NCBI GenBank assembly: GCA_032622095.1
Contig: CP136069.1
Coordinates: 80,870,958 to 80,934,957, forward strand
Length of the DNA: 64,000 nt
From: Siphonodentalium dalli
Lineage: Eukaryota; Mollusca; Scaphopoda; Gadilida; Siphonodentaliidae
Direction of reading: 5' to 3'
Below the pieces are notes generated by a model that searched no databases, had not been told where the DNA came from, and saw only the letters and a list, made by a program, of their open reading frames with translations. Position 1 is the stretch's first letter; the number at the start of each line of letters is the position of its first letter. The translations under genes and the position numbers were made by a program. Below, piece after piece: positions 37,545-48,341 of the stretch.

Positions 37545-37715
37545 ACAGCATGTGTTATCACCTGGTGATGCAGATTGCTACCATGGCAGATGCAGAGAAG
37601 CACTGTGCGAATTCCAATGGTCGGCTTGCTGTCATTAACACTGCCGACGTCTACAATCTGGTTCAGGGTCTGATGGATTCCAATTCGACACACGAGAATG
37701 CGTGGATATCCCAAG
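37534..37715 (+). CDS. C-type lectin domain exon, N-terminal half
   Basis: Encodes CYHLVMQIATMADAEKHCAN, then NGRLAVI and NAWISQG. This is the first half of a C-type lectin-like domain: the CY.L strand, the helix with AE..C, the GRLAVI strand and WI at the WIGL position. The donor G|GTATAG closes the exon at 37715 in phase 1. The 5' border is uncertain; I use the acceptor-like ATATAATAG just before the MHWHS codons, but the frame is open further upstream to about 37440. The protein is probably secreted or membrane-anchored and binds glycans or proteins (family knowledge). Following exons at 45007 and 47314 fit by domain order and phase. Confidence 0.75.
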
Positions 37716-37848
37716 GTATAGTTTCCAAACACATAATCGTGTCATGCTAAATATTTTCATGCACACGCTCTTCGAAAACTAAATTTACACTTACCCCACA
37801 TGCACAATATAAAATGTTCTCATATGTTATGCTATTAACAGCATACAT

Positions 37849-39720
37849 GGGTGATTCTCCCTTAAATGAACAAATTCGTCCAGAAAATTCTGAAAAAATG
37901 ACATATGTCACATGCCGATGAATTTTATGCGAGTATGTAGCACAGATATTGGTGACCACGAAAATGACATTTGGCAAAATTATTGGGCAAGGTCAAGGCC
38001 AATCAAGGTCGTTCATTACAGCATGTGCTAATGACGTTTCTGGGTTGAATCAGGGCGACGTCATTGTCAAATTCGCTCTTTCTCCAAAACGTGTGTTTAA
38101 TTCGAATATCATGATTAATGGAAACCAACCAAACTTTTGCCACTTGTTTGCCATTTGCCCTTTAACAGTTGAATTATCAACACGTACATCACGGAGTAGC
38201 CGACGATGTATCTGTCCAAACGACGTATCGCACATGCAGCTCCGCACGTTGAGACGTCTATGGGATACGGCCATTTGAATATAGATGGTGGAAATTTGTG
38301 TGTTTTGTGGGCGAGACTTAGAGTTCAAACTCTCTAAGAGGTCAACGAATACAAGGTACAGATCTGATCATAGGAAACAGAATTTGATCGCATAAATGCC
38401 GATTCCTATCAAGTCGGGCATGCCCTGGTCCATCGTACACTTGGTTTGACGCCAAACGATGGAGGAACTCTGGTGTAGACAACGTGAACATACGTCAATC
38501 AAACTCTGTTCCTCAAGGGGTTCGCCAAATTGCAAAGAGAATTTACCGTGAATAGAAAACAATGTCGATGGATTTCTCTTACATGTTTCAAGATATCGAA
38601 CTGAAATTTGGTATTTAGGGGTTTTTCGATGAGCTCAATCAGATTGAATTGTCCGTGAGATATTCCGATGGCCCAAAATGTGTCATTGACGCCTTTGCTA
38701 TACCATACGAGCCGGAAATCGTCCCACAGGCAGAACGATTGTTGAAATGTACCGAAACAGTTGATTTTCAAATTGTCATCTGCTTCTATCTGAGCACACC
38801 CCCCCCCCCCCACTCACTCACTCATCCCCCCCCATCCAATAGGAACTATATGTGTATGTACATCGTGTTGACTCTTTTACAACAGAACCACCCAAATATT
38901 CTAATCGTGAAATGTGTCTGTGGCTGGCTGTAACGTTATTCTGCGTCGAGGTGTGGACATGTCGCGGTGTGGACAATTTTTATATTTTCTTCATTTTTTT
39001 TTCATTTTCTGTTTATGTCAGGCGTCCATTCGTTTTTATTCACGATTCTTCACCCCATGTGTACTATTTGAGCAATTTTGGTAGTCTCCCGACATATTTT
39101 ATAGTTCCTTTGATAGCATCGCGGTGTGGACATTAATTAAGGTGCGCTGGAGGGTACACTTATTTTCGTCTCATTTTTCATGTGTTTCGATTCTTTATAT
39201 TGTCCAAAATCTTCAAAACAAAATGTCAAAAGGCAAAACTTTCTTATGCATATGGTAGGTTGTTGACCTTAGTTAAAATGGAACCGGGATAGCCTATATT
39301 GTAAATAATGTCGCGGTGTGGATATTTCTCGAGACAGGCGGTTTTCGATGTTTCAGAGTCAATATTTACATCAAACCACGAAAAACGTGCATCATAAATG
39401 ATATTCATAGATAAACAGTCCAAGAAATAACATAACACTGCACGTTCTCTGTCAATTAGAGTTAAGATAACTTAATAGGAATAAAATGAAATTTCGCAGT
39501 TAGGCGATGAGACAGTGCGATTTTCGTGTTTTCTCGTTGTTTTGATCATGTAACTAAAGGCATGTATTGATATATTACAATACTGTTATACCATAACGTT
39601 GTGCCACATGCTCCTCAGTGAAATGGAAGGCCACAATAGGTCTTGTTTGTGGCACAATCATATTTTTATGGAACAATTGTACACGAGACATCAATTTGCC
39701 CGTTTAAGGGGGAATCACCC
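37849..39720. mobile_element. Terminal-inverted-repeat element with ACAT target duplication
   Basis: The left end GGGTGATTCTCCCTTAAA (37849) and right end TTTAAGGGGGAATCACCC (to 39720) are inverted repeats, extending loosely about 30 bp. Both are directly flanked by ACAT (37845-37848, 39721-39724). A 4 bp duplication limits the candidate superfamilies, but I cannot assign one. The interior holds a block shared with 43620-44100, a C-rich tract near 38800-38835 and four TCGCGGTGTGGACA-like motifs. No transposase frame. Confidence 0.6.
38200..38710 (+). repeat. Dispersed repeat, copy 1
   Basis: About 480 bp that align, with indels, to 43620-44100. Shared landmarks are GGTTTGACGCCAA, TCAATCAAACTCTGT, GGGTTCGCCAAATT and GTGTCATTGAC. 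Both copies sit inside different terminal-inverted-repeat elements in introns of the lectin gene. Confidence 0.7.
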
Positions 39721-39959
39721 ACATAATGTAGTTAAATTATTCTCTGTCTACATTGTACATTGATATGTATAACAAGATAACGTATTAAGCTTCGAATAGG
39801 TTGTGGCGTAAAGGCCACCTGTATTGGAATATCCATAGATGAATGGTGTATTTAACATAAAATGTTCCTTCTAACTGAGCAGATTTGCTAAAAAATGATT
39901 TTCAGTGTAAATATTTGTCAAGTTGACAGATGATAATGGTGCTATTTGCTGGTTTTTAA

Positions 39960-40606
39960 GGTGACACTCCACAGTTTCAACAGGAATGGACCCAAAAATA
40001 GGGGGCCCATAGATTCATTGAAATTTATCTGGATTATGATCCCAAACCATATAGACAATATATATATGCCTGAAATTAGTACAGAATAGGCATTCATAAT
40101 TTAATACTTAATTTCCATAATATATAGGCTATCAAGAGTTATGGCCCTTGATCTTTTGATTGAAAATGTGATTTTTATTCAAAAAATGACCAAAATATTG
40201 CATTTTCACACCCAAGGGGCACGAATACCAGATTTTTTCAAGCATGGTCACCTATGTTGGTTTAAAGGCCTCTGGTTTCCAACATCAATGTGAAAAAATT
40301 TCAAACTTTCGCCGTTAAAAATACCAGAAAATCAATTTTTAATGCAGATGACAATTTTTGGGTGCTAAAAAATGGACCCAGTATCTAGAGCCACTGTTTC
40401 GCAGAAAACGCTACTGCTGTCTATGGGTGGGGTCAAGGTCACTTGCACTTATTTTTTTCATCAGTCTAGAACACCTTCTAAAATTACACAAATTCATATC
40501 ACACCTTTTCTTAATATACATACCACATTAATGGTGACAGAAACCACTAGCACTTTATATCTATAAAATCACCCCTACTGATCATTCGAAACTGTGGAGT
40601 GTCACC
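39960..40606. mobile_element. MITE, 647 bp, GGTGACACTCCACAG ends
   Basis: GGTGACACTCCACAGTTTC at 39960 and its reverse complement ending at 40606 form 19 bp terminal inverted repeats. The left flank ends TTTTTAA and the right flank begins CTAGAAG, so no target duplication is evident. The interior is AT-rich and non-coding. A 64-codon frame inside has no features. Confidence 0.72.
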
Positions 40607-40853
40607 CTAGAAGATTATGAATATGAAAATTAAAGTGCGCATGTGGTATGAGATACTTATTGTCGAAGACCAGAAACTCCCGCGCCATATCGAATTTATT
40701 CAAGATACAACCTTGTATAAATTAGTCCACTGACCTCAGGTATGTGGAGAATGTAAGTCAATGTATGAAGCTAATATGCTGGATGTATACTGATGTGGCT
40801 AAGCATCACTCTATATACACACACACAGATCTTTTGTCATATTAGTTTTGCAG

Positions 40854-41002
40854 GCAGTGATATGAGTAATTATCTACCATTTCCTATGAAATTCCCTGAT
40901 ACAATGGGCGATAACGAATGGGCGATAAAAGCATCCGTATCGTTACTGCAGTTGCGATACAAGGCGCTCGTGACGTCGTTGACTGATCAAAATCATGAAT
41001 GA
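40854..41002 (+). CDS. Candidate middle exon of the lectin gene
   Basis: A polypyrimidine-rich acceptor (TTTTGTCATATTAGTTTTGCAG) precedes an open frame that continues the phase-1 donor of the 37715 exon and reads GSDMSNYLPFPMKFPDTMGD. This resembles the loop of a C-type lectin domain between WIG and the third cysteine (Y-x-x-F...P.....G.NE). A matching phase-1 donor is not obvious, and the frame runs to a stop at 41002. It could alternatively be a terminal exon of a splice form. Confidence 0.3.
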
Positions 41003-41416
41003 ACTGACGTCACATCAATCGCGTGAAAAATCAAAACGACATTCCAACGTATATTCTTGCGTACTATAAACAAATAGTTCCAATGTTTTAACATTATTTG
41101 ATTGCCTACCGGGTAACCATCACGGGTATTATGGTATAACACATCACAAGGGAACTAATATGTATGTGTTCAGTATGTATTATAAGTGTAAGAAATTGTG
41201 TCCATTGAATACATTTCCGTTAGGCATATTCGCGTGAACAGGCAGGTTGTGAGAATTTAGCAAAACGAGCTAATCGCGTAACACAGATACCTTTGCAGGT
41301 TGGGAGAATTTACTCAAGAAAGCGAATCATCGGACACAAATTCAACAGTTTTGGCATTTAAGAAACTCCTGAAATGTAATTTGTGCGGTGGATTCTGTCA
41401 CACCAATGGTAGATAA

Positions 41417-41549
41417 ATGTGTTATATACACAATGTGTTTGTAACGATTCATGTATCGCGACTCGGGCTAGTTTTCGTGTCCATGGCCACGAAAACTTGC
41501 CTCGTCGCGATACATGAATCGTTACAAACACATTGTGTATATAACACAT
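41417..41549. repeat. Perfect 46 bp-arm palindrome, 133 bp
   Basis: The 46 bases 41417-41462 (starting ATGTGTTATATACACAATG, ending TCGCGAC) recur exactly as reverse complement at 41504-41549. The 41 bp centre contains a second hairpin, GTTTTCGTG...CACGAAAAC. Intron-located. Absence of arm divergence implies recent origin or arm-to-arm correction. Confidence 0.9.
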
Positions 41550-41943
41550 ATGTATCAGGCTAATTGAAATGGATATTTCCAGAGTTCCAAAAACTAGACA
41601 CCACACATTTTGTCAGGGAAATTATTTGTGTATAAACATTGGGCTGCCGGTTATATGTGATGGTGCTATCGTGACATTCAATTATCACTCACACATGTTC
41701 AGATGACAGCACTGAACCCTTGCATGAGTTTATATATCGGTATATACCGGGTATCGTTGACCATAGGATCCACATTTTCCTAAATAATATTTTTCTTCAA
41801 CATCCTCTTCATGCATGGAGGGAGCAATATACATTCCGTGAGCAATACAATAAGAACAGGGGGTGCCAAACACTCATAGTTTCGTGTGTACAAATCTAAA
41901 TTCCCTGCGAAATCACGTATAACAAGAGCCTGAATTATATGTT

Positions 41944-42075
41944 ATTCATTGGTTTTTCCATATTGGCCGAGTTAGGAGGACGATGTCTGTCGTATTGGCC
42001 TGAGGCCGCAGGCCGAAGGCTAATACGTCAGACCGAGGCCTCATAACTCGGTCTAGGTGGAAACAACCAATTAAT
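41944..42075. repeat. Foldback repeat with GGCCGAGTTA / TAACTCGG arms
   Basis: ATTCATTGGTTTTTCC...GGCCGAGTTAGGAGG pairs with CCTCATAACTCGG...GGAAACAACCAATTAAT. Inside, GTCTGTCGTATTGGCC pairs with GGCTAATACGTCAGAC around a GC-rich GAGGCCGCAGGCC loop. Confidence 0.7.
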
Positions 42076-42428
42076 GAGTATTTTATTAATTAGCAACATT
42101 GGCAATTGTTGTTTCACACGATGAATATATTAACATAGAAAAATACCATTGTGTGCATTAATAAATTAACAATTATTCCAGCAATATTTATTCTTGTGAA
42201 CTTTGTGAAGAACATGCAGCGATTTCACAGTACTGTCTGTTTCCACTGGGAATGGTATTAATACGGTTACATGTATTTCATCCACGTATATATACTCCCA
42301 AAATCAGTGGCAGTCCGTATCGTAATTCACCCGAAAGCAACTGTAATCTATTTTCCGTCGACCCAGTATCATTTGCCGATCGATCGAGCTAAACACGTAT
42401 GACATCATTCACGTTAGCGTTGACTAGT

Positions 42429-42545
42429 TGGCCGCCTTTCTACTTATTGGCCGACTTTTTTACTTATTGGCCGTGTTTTTCACTTATTGGCCGATTTTTG
42501 TTACTTATGATGCGGGTCGCGTTCTACTTATTGCGGCCGGTAACC
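42429..42545. repeat. Short minisatellite, TACTTATTGGCCG units
   Basis: About five units of TACTTATTGGCCGxxTTTTT with 19-25 bp spacing. The TATTGGCC core also occurs in the neighbouring foldback repeat. Confidence 0.8.
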
Positions 42546-43443
42546 TATAACTAATTAATAAACAATGATATGTCAGAGACAGTTGGAAGACGTACATTTC
42601 CCATTGATCATTCTTGTTATATTATACAATTAAACTTTTGGCAGCCAGTGTCGATTCTGCACTATAATGGTATAATCCCAAGTGAGTATATACGGTCAAA
42701 ATATTGGCAACAGTTTTACTGGTTATTTCTCAACCTATTGGATGCAGCGTAGCAAACAGTTGGTTGGATATATGCTAGCTCTCATTCACGGACGTGTGCA
42801 CATTTGGGTTATTCTGTTAAATAGATATCACACTAGCTAGTAGTTGAGAAATTTCAAAGCATGCCCTTGACAATTGTTGCTTATGACCTCGGGTCACGGT
42901 GGAACAAAATTGAAGATACGCAGGATTAGGCTATAGGATATCCGAATACGAATAAGTTGTTCGCCAATGTCACATCCCAAATTGGGGTGAGCTAAATCAA
43001 TTGTGGATACAACACATGGAAAATGACTAGCTCTACTCTGGTAGTATATTGCAATACTCAACGATAAGTGATGATGGAACATAATTACTGGAATGAGGTT
43101 TAGGAGTGAATGCGCTTCTGTGATATAATTGCTATAACAGCTTTTGTTGAAATATTCATGCTTCTGGCTAAATGATGGTATTTATTTAGCACCCAGTGCA
43201 CGCCTAGTTATCAATGATCACGGTAGAGATCAAAGACACATTTACCAGGATAAAGCTTTCAACATTGGAGTTCAACATACATGCATGTACATGTTTTTCA
43301 GACTCATTGTATGTATAATGATATATGACCTGTCGAAACATGCATCACCACAGTTGGGCCCAGTCTCAACTAAAGATAACATGATAATATACCAATGGCA
43401 CGACCATGTAAGAATACACTGCACGTGTCTTTTGTTACTTATT
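42546..43443. other. Intron sequence, no feature recognised
   Basis: AT-rich. Open frames here are short and lack splice context or motifs. Confidence 0.45.
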
Positions 43444-44963
43444 CCTTGTTTCTTATTTCTTATTCGTCATATATCAGAAAATTACCGGAATGATCCCAAA
43501 TTCGTTCATAGCCTCGGCCAAACATTTTGGGCCGAAAATACATTGGGTCGAGCTTGAAAAGGTGAGTCGAAAATTGGTCCGAACGCTCCCCTTTTCACGT
43601 AGACTACCTCTTTAATTGTTGACCTATCGTTATTCGTGTACGTTCAAACGTCGCATCGACCAACTCATCACGTCTAGGAGATGTGGCCGTCTAAATATAA
43701 GGGTGAAAATGGATGTGTTTTGTGTGCGTGACTACCAGAGTTCAAAACTGGAGGTCAGCGCATACATCGTACATATCTGTTAATTGGAAACCGATGTTAG
43801 TCGCATAAAGGGCGAATACTATGAAGTCTGGTCCATCGTAAACTTGGTTTGACGCCAACCGATCGAGGAAAGTTGATCTCGACAACTTGCACATCACATC
43901 AATCAAACTCTGTACCGTAAGGGATTCGCCAAATTACAATGAGAATTTACTATAGAAAAACTTTGTCGATACGTTACTCTTACAGTTGTTAACATATCGA
44001 TCCGAAATTTGATATTCTAGGGGATTTTCGATGCGCTGAATCAGACATAATTGTCACCGAGTTGCGTCATTGACACCGTGGCTACAACATGGACGGAAGT
44101 CGCACCGCCGATATTACGATTGCTGTATATGAAGGAAAAAAGTTGATTTTCCAAACTATTTTCAGTTATGTCATCTGATTGTCTCGAATATTGTTTATTG
44201 TAAACGTCATCCCATTTTGAAAATTCCTTTGGTCCCACTGATCGCCCCACAGCATAGACCCTTGCCACAACCTAATTCTATGTTATTCCACCAGCAAAAT
44301 TAATATCTAAAACTGCACTGAATAAATTATTTCGATGGTCACATAAAACCTTCCCCATTTTCGACTCATTTTTTCCATTTCGGTCCAAAAATGTTTCGGC
44401 CCAATGTTTCGCCCCACATCACTGAGCACGTTCCCATGATCATTTCCCCCAAATCCCAATATTTTTCGCCTCGAACATTCCGGTCATTTTCTGATATTTT
44501 TCAGCCCAAGCAGCGCTCGAATCACTTTTCGACCAACGTTTTTCAAACTCAATCCAACTTTTTTTCGGCCCAAGATGTTTGGACGAGGTAGCTATGAACA
44601 ATTCTCGAGTTATCCCGGTCATTTTCCGTCAATTTGCAGACTTTCCCTATTTTCGATCCATTTTTTTCAGTTTCGACCCAAAATCTTTTCGGCCAAATGT
44701 TTCGTTCCACATCACTGAGTACGTTCCTAGACTCCACCCTGTCGCATGTGTGAAATACTACGACGCTATTGCTCTATAACGTACCGTGCCACACGATACA
44801 GACGTCCAACGCAGAGCGATGGCACGGTTTATACTCCGGGGACCAGTCAAAGTACATTCTCAGAGTCATATTTCCGGCACCCAAAATGTTTGGCCGGGGT
44901 GGCTATGAACGAATTTGGGGTCATTCCGATTATTTTCTGATATATAACGAATAAGGAGTAAGG
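43444..44963. mobile_element. Terminal-inverted-repeat element, ~1.5 kb
   Basis: The ~90 bp left end (TATCAGAAAATTACCGGAAT, GTTCATAGCCTCGGCC, AAACATTTTGGG) is mirrored at 44878-44963 (CCCAAAATGTTTGGCC, GGCTATGAACGAATTTGGGG, TTTTCTGATATA). Inside is the 480 bp block also found at 38200-38710. There are also two direct copies about 295 bp apart of a block containing CACATCACTGAG(C/T)ACGTTCC (44414 and 44709), each near CGGCCxAATGTTTCG. No transposase frame. Confidence 0.65.
43620..44100 (+). repeat. Dispersed repeat, copy 2
   Basis: Counterpart of 38200-38710 in the same orientation, diverged by substitutions and indels. It lies within the 43444-44963 element. Confidence 0.7.
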
Positions 44964-45006
44964 ACAAAAATTCACGTTTCTAAATATAAACTGGTGTTTG
45001 TTTTAG

Positions 45007-45120
45007 AACGGAATGGTCCGTCTCAATGTTCAGTGATCATGCCAGCTAACATCTGCCCCGTTAAAGGATCCACTGCACTCACGAGCTGTTCAACGCAACA
45101 TGATTTCATCTGGCAATACG
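45007..45120 (+). CDS. C-type lectin domain exon, C-terminal half
   Basis: A 114 bp exon bounded by acceptor GGTGTTTGTTTTAG and donor GTAAGT, phase 1 at both ends. It encodes NGPSQCSVIMPANICPVKG and STALTSCSTQHDFIWQY, which matches the last third of a C-type lectin domain (C.v...., then C....dFIC). At the position of the last conserved cysteine (FIC) this copy has tryptophan, so the canonical disulfide to the helix cysteine of the first half is missing. Together with 37534-37715 and the EGF exon at 47314 it forms one plus-strand gene with long introns. Confidence 0.72.
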
Positions 45121-45249
45121 GTAAGTCAATTTACTCTACCACCTCTTTAAAGTGGTCATGCTAGTCTGCTAATTGTGGTGCGCTGCGTATTTCCTCATTA
45201 AATTATTTACAATAATCGCGGCACTTAATTCGCCATAAAATTCTTGGTT

Positions 45250-46240
45250 TAAAAAAAACAAAAAACAGAAAATATTAGTTAAGGGTCAGAGGCACGTTTT
45301 GCCAAAATTTCCTGGTATTTCTAAAAGGTTTTTCTCAAAATCTGTCAGGAATTTATTTGTGAAATTTGGTACAAGCGATTATTGTGATACAATATTTAAG
45401 AACCATTTAAGAACAATTGGTTATTATAATCTCATTTACTTGACTTTTATGGCATGGAAAATATTTAAAATTTCACCGTTTTCAGGTACAAAAAACTTCT
45501 GTAAATTATATTTGTTTCCCAATTGCAGATCATATGTTCATGATATCATATCTGAAGATCATGAGAGGAAACTTAATTTTTCTTGATTCACTAAATTTGA
45601 TGATTATTTACATTTAGAAAGACAACTACCCACAAATAATTTTCCATATTTGAGAATTTTTATGTCAATGAAAAATTGGGCTGAGATGAGTTCTGGGTCA
45701 TGGCTTCATAACCAAGTTAAGCCGACTACCATATATCTTAACACTATGGCCTAATGTATGTTGATTGCTCCATGTTTGAGTGGACCACACTGCATATCAA
45801 CAGTTGTTTTCATTGGACTGGAATATTTCTGACTGCTTTATTCTTCATTATAATATATGGGGGTGTGACACTGTATTATGCAATTAAGAATCTAACTCAA
45901 CATAATGATACAAATGAAGCCTCCTCTCATAGAGCCAAGACAATAAGCTGTTTGATGATTGGAGTTTTGTGTGAAATTATTAATTATTCTACCAGTTCTT
46001 GGTACCTAAAGGGATAACAAAGATAATAATATTTTCAACCTCTCAAATGTATTAAAATCCATTGTTTTTGTTGTCTCTTAATAACTGCTCAGATTCTACA
46101 TACAGTGAAGATGATGATATGAGAAATTCAAGATTTTTCGCCAGATAGATCCAAGAAATACTGTGTTGAAAATCTCTTACCACATTTGGCTGTATTTGGC
46201 AAAACGTCCATCTCCATCTTAAATCACTTTGCATAAATAT
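45250..46240 (+). pseudogene. Degenerate coding-like stretch, unidentified
   Basis: Consecutive open frames in shifting phases read like one decayed protein. From 45299 it reads FFSKSVRNLFVKFG and CKLYLFPNCRSYVHDIISED, a stop, then FDDYLHLERQLPTNNFPYLR and MSMKNWAEMSSGSWLHNQ. In another frame from 45754 it reads WTGIFLTALFFIIIYGGVTL with hydrophobic segments. I could not name the family. The stops and frameshifts suggest a processed or TE-derived pseudogene in the intron, but chance frames in AT-rich DNA are possible. Confidence 0.25.
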
Positions 46241-46298
46241 TCTGATAGTTACAGTAATTATAACAATCTGGACACATCGGGAAGCTGATATGTGTTTA

Positions 46299-46362
46299 GG
46301 TGATATTATTATGATCGTATACGGTATTATTAGGTGATATTATTATGATCGTATACGGTATT
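46299..46362. repeat. Perfect 32 bp tandem duplication
   Basis: AGGTGATATTATTATGATCG plus the following 12 bases occur twice back to back (46299 and 46331). Confidence 0.85.
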
Positions 46363-47313
46363 ACTCGCAAAAGTTGTTATTTGTTCGGCGAAGCTTCAAA
46401 TAATGTCCATTCACACTACCAAAACCTTGGTGACCTTTAAATATGTGAACTTATAGTTCAGTGAATAACACCGATAAGTTAGTTTACAATCACTATCTCC
46501 ATTGGCCGAAAACACAACGTTCAAACTACGGCCAATGTAACTATGTACTACTTTATTCGGGACGAATACTTTATTGTGTGAACATGCGTCAATGACTCCG
46601 CTGACAATAGTTTCTATTATATGTAATATTCTGCTGTTTTCTGCCTGCATTGATATAAAATTCATGAAAATAACTAACTTTGTCATGATTATTTGTAATT
46701 GCATTCTGAACACCTCAGCATATAGTGTTTCACACCACTTTAATACGTGCATATCACGTGACCGAGGAATTCATTGACATTGACTGCTACAAATTTGGGA
46801 TACATTCATACACTTATAAGTTTGCACGGTATTTTTGCAGGCAATTCGTCATAGAAAACCATATAGTTCCAGAATGTGAACGGTAGCCAACATATACAAT
46901 GCATATTTCCCAAAGCTAAAGGCGTGAGAAGTAAAATTTATGTTGCTCCACATGTAGCGGTGCTACTCACATTTGCCTTAAAATATATGTATGATGGTTT
47001 CATGCCAGATAATTGCATGCTATTTACAGGCAACTGTCGATATGGTCGCTACATGTGAAACTACAGGGCTTTACTTCTCACATAGATAGCTGTGGAACAG
47101 ATGCATTTTATCAAGCTCTGCCAGCGAACCAGTCGCTATTGTGCGTTCTGGAGCGCGAAACATAGCAAAGGGACGCAACATTATAGAGATTGGCATTTTA
47201 TAAAAATATTTGTGTTCGTTTTCTGTCATATTATAACATTATGTATCGAAATGCCTGCACAAAAATGCCATGCAAATTTGCAAGTGTGAAAACCAAATGC
47301 TTTCATTCTTTAG
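46363..47313. other. Intron sequence with a hairpin
   Basis: No exon recognised. GAGAAGTAAA and ACATGTAGCGGTG near 46927-46967 pair with CGCTACATGT and TTTACTTCTC near 47045-47082, giving a ~160 bp imperfect hairpin. Confidence 0.45.
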
Positions 47314-47430
47314 ACTCAACTGCCTGCTCAGCTAGTCCTTGTTCTGCATTCTACAAGTGCATTGATAGTTACCATGGCTACGAGTGCAGTTGTCGTCCAG
47401 AGTGCGTTGGAGAAGCTGCATGCAACCTAG
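47314..47430 (+). CDS. EGF-like domain exon
   Basis: A 117 bp exon with acceptor TTTCATTCTTTAG and donor GTGAGTG, phase 1-1, encoding STACSASPCSAFYKCIDSYH and GYECSCRPECVGEAACNL. Six cysteines in the order C..SPC....C....YEC.C...C define an EGF-like module. Symmetrical phase-1 exons are the norm for shuffled extracellular modules. It follows the lectin exons at 37534 and 45007, giving a CTLD-EGF order. Further exons must lie beyond this one but were not recognised before 64 kb. Confidence 0.8.
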   Translation, partial: TQLPAQLVLVLHSTSALIVTMATSAVVVQSALEKLHAT

Positions 47431-47524
47431 GTGAGTGAAAACAAATTGATTATCTGTTTCAGAAAATTAAAATATCGCAAGTGTTGAAGTATAGTATAGA
47501 AACCAGTGAATAAATACGTGGATT

Positions 47525-47611
47525 ATATACTCTACGGGTATGGTTCATTATTCTAAAGGTAATACATGTAGTATATAATCTACGGGTATGGTTTATTATT
47601 CTGAAAGTAAT
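47525..47611. repeat. Two-copy 48 bp repeat
   Basis: CTCTACGGGTATGGTTCATT near 47531 recurs as ATCTACGGGTATGGTTTATT near 47578, each followed by ATTCT(A/G)AA(A/G)GTAAT. Confidence 0.8.
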
Positions 47612-47669
47612 TCCTTCTCATAAAGTTTCTTTGTTTCGGACGTTTTTTTTTTGGCCGTTGCAGCATTAA

Positions 47670-48089
47670 AGGCCTACTTAAATTTCGAGTCACCGATTTT
47701 TTTTTTTGGACTTGATATACGTTTTTAATAACAATTTATGCCATAAAATATGATTAAAAAACTATAATTCATCACCATTTGAAACATGTGTCTCAAAAGA
47801 TGCACATAGAGAAATAGAAAACCGCTGATTGCCCCATTTTGGCTCCCAGAGTTAAACAGAATAGACTAAAGATGAATTTTCAATGGAAGGGGAATAACTC
47901 TATCTTTAAAATATAGAGTTATTCCACCTCAATTGGACATACTAAACTTTTTACTACAATCTAGATGACAAAATCACGTTGGTAGCTCAACAAAAACAAA
48001 ATGTTCACAGTTTATTATACCGGATAAGTTGAGAATACAATGTTTTGGAGCTTACTCTTTCAAATGGGGTTCAGAAATTAAGTGGGCCT
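47670..48089. mobile_element. 420 bp MITE in a TTAA target
   Basis: The ends AGGCCTACTTAAATTTC (47670) and GAAATTAAGTGGGCCT (to 48089) are inverted repeats. Both are flanked by TTAA (47666-47669, 48090-48093), the target of piggyBac and Kolobok-type transposases (family knowledge). A 24 bp internal hairpin AATAACTCTATCTTTAAAAT...ATAGAGTTATT lies near 47890. Non-coding. Confidence 0.75.
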
Positions 48090-48093
48090 TTAA

Positions 48094-48341
48094 ATACTCT
48101 TTGCCAGTGTATTCTCTTACACATGCGAGTCTTCCGTTAGTGAGAGCTCACAGTTATGATACGATGCTGCTGTGAGTGCTGTCGTTTCAACAGCCGAAGT
48201 GATAAACAAAATTAGGTTATCGAGAAATAACCATTGACAGCTTATGATTAAATTATATATATATAGTTGCACGGGGTAATCTCGGCCGTTTCTGGACGTA
48301 TCAATTGAAAATTCCTACCTAGGGGTATTGTATACTGGGAA
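48094..48341. other. Short stretch with a half copy of the 69 bp palindrome
   Basis: GCCAGTGTATTCTCTTACAC and ATGCGAG at 48103-48129 match one arm of the hairpins at 62827. The partner arm is not present. Confidence 0.5.

Noticed and set aside
43144-43557. 137-codon plus-strand frame in the lectin intron
   Set aside because: No motifs or splice context, and its end lies in the terminal repeat of a transposon.
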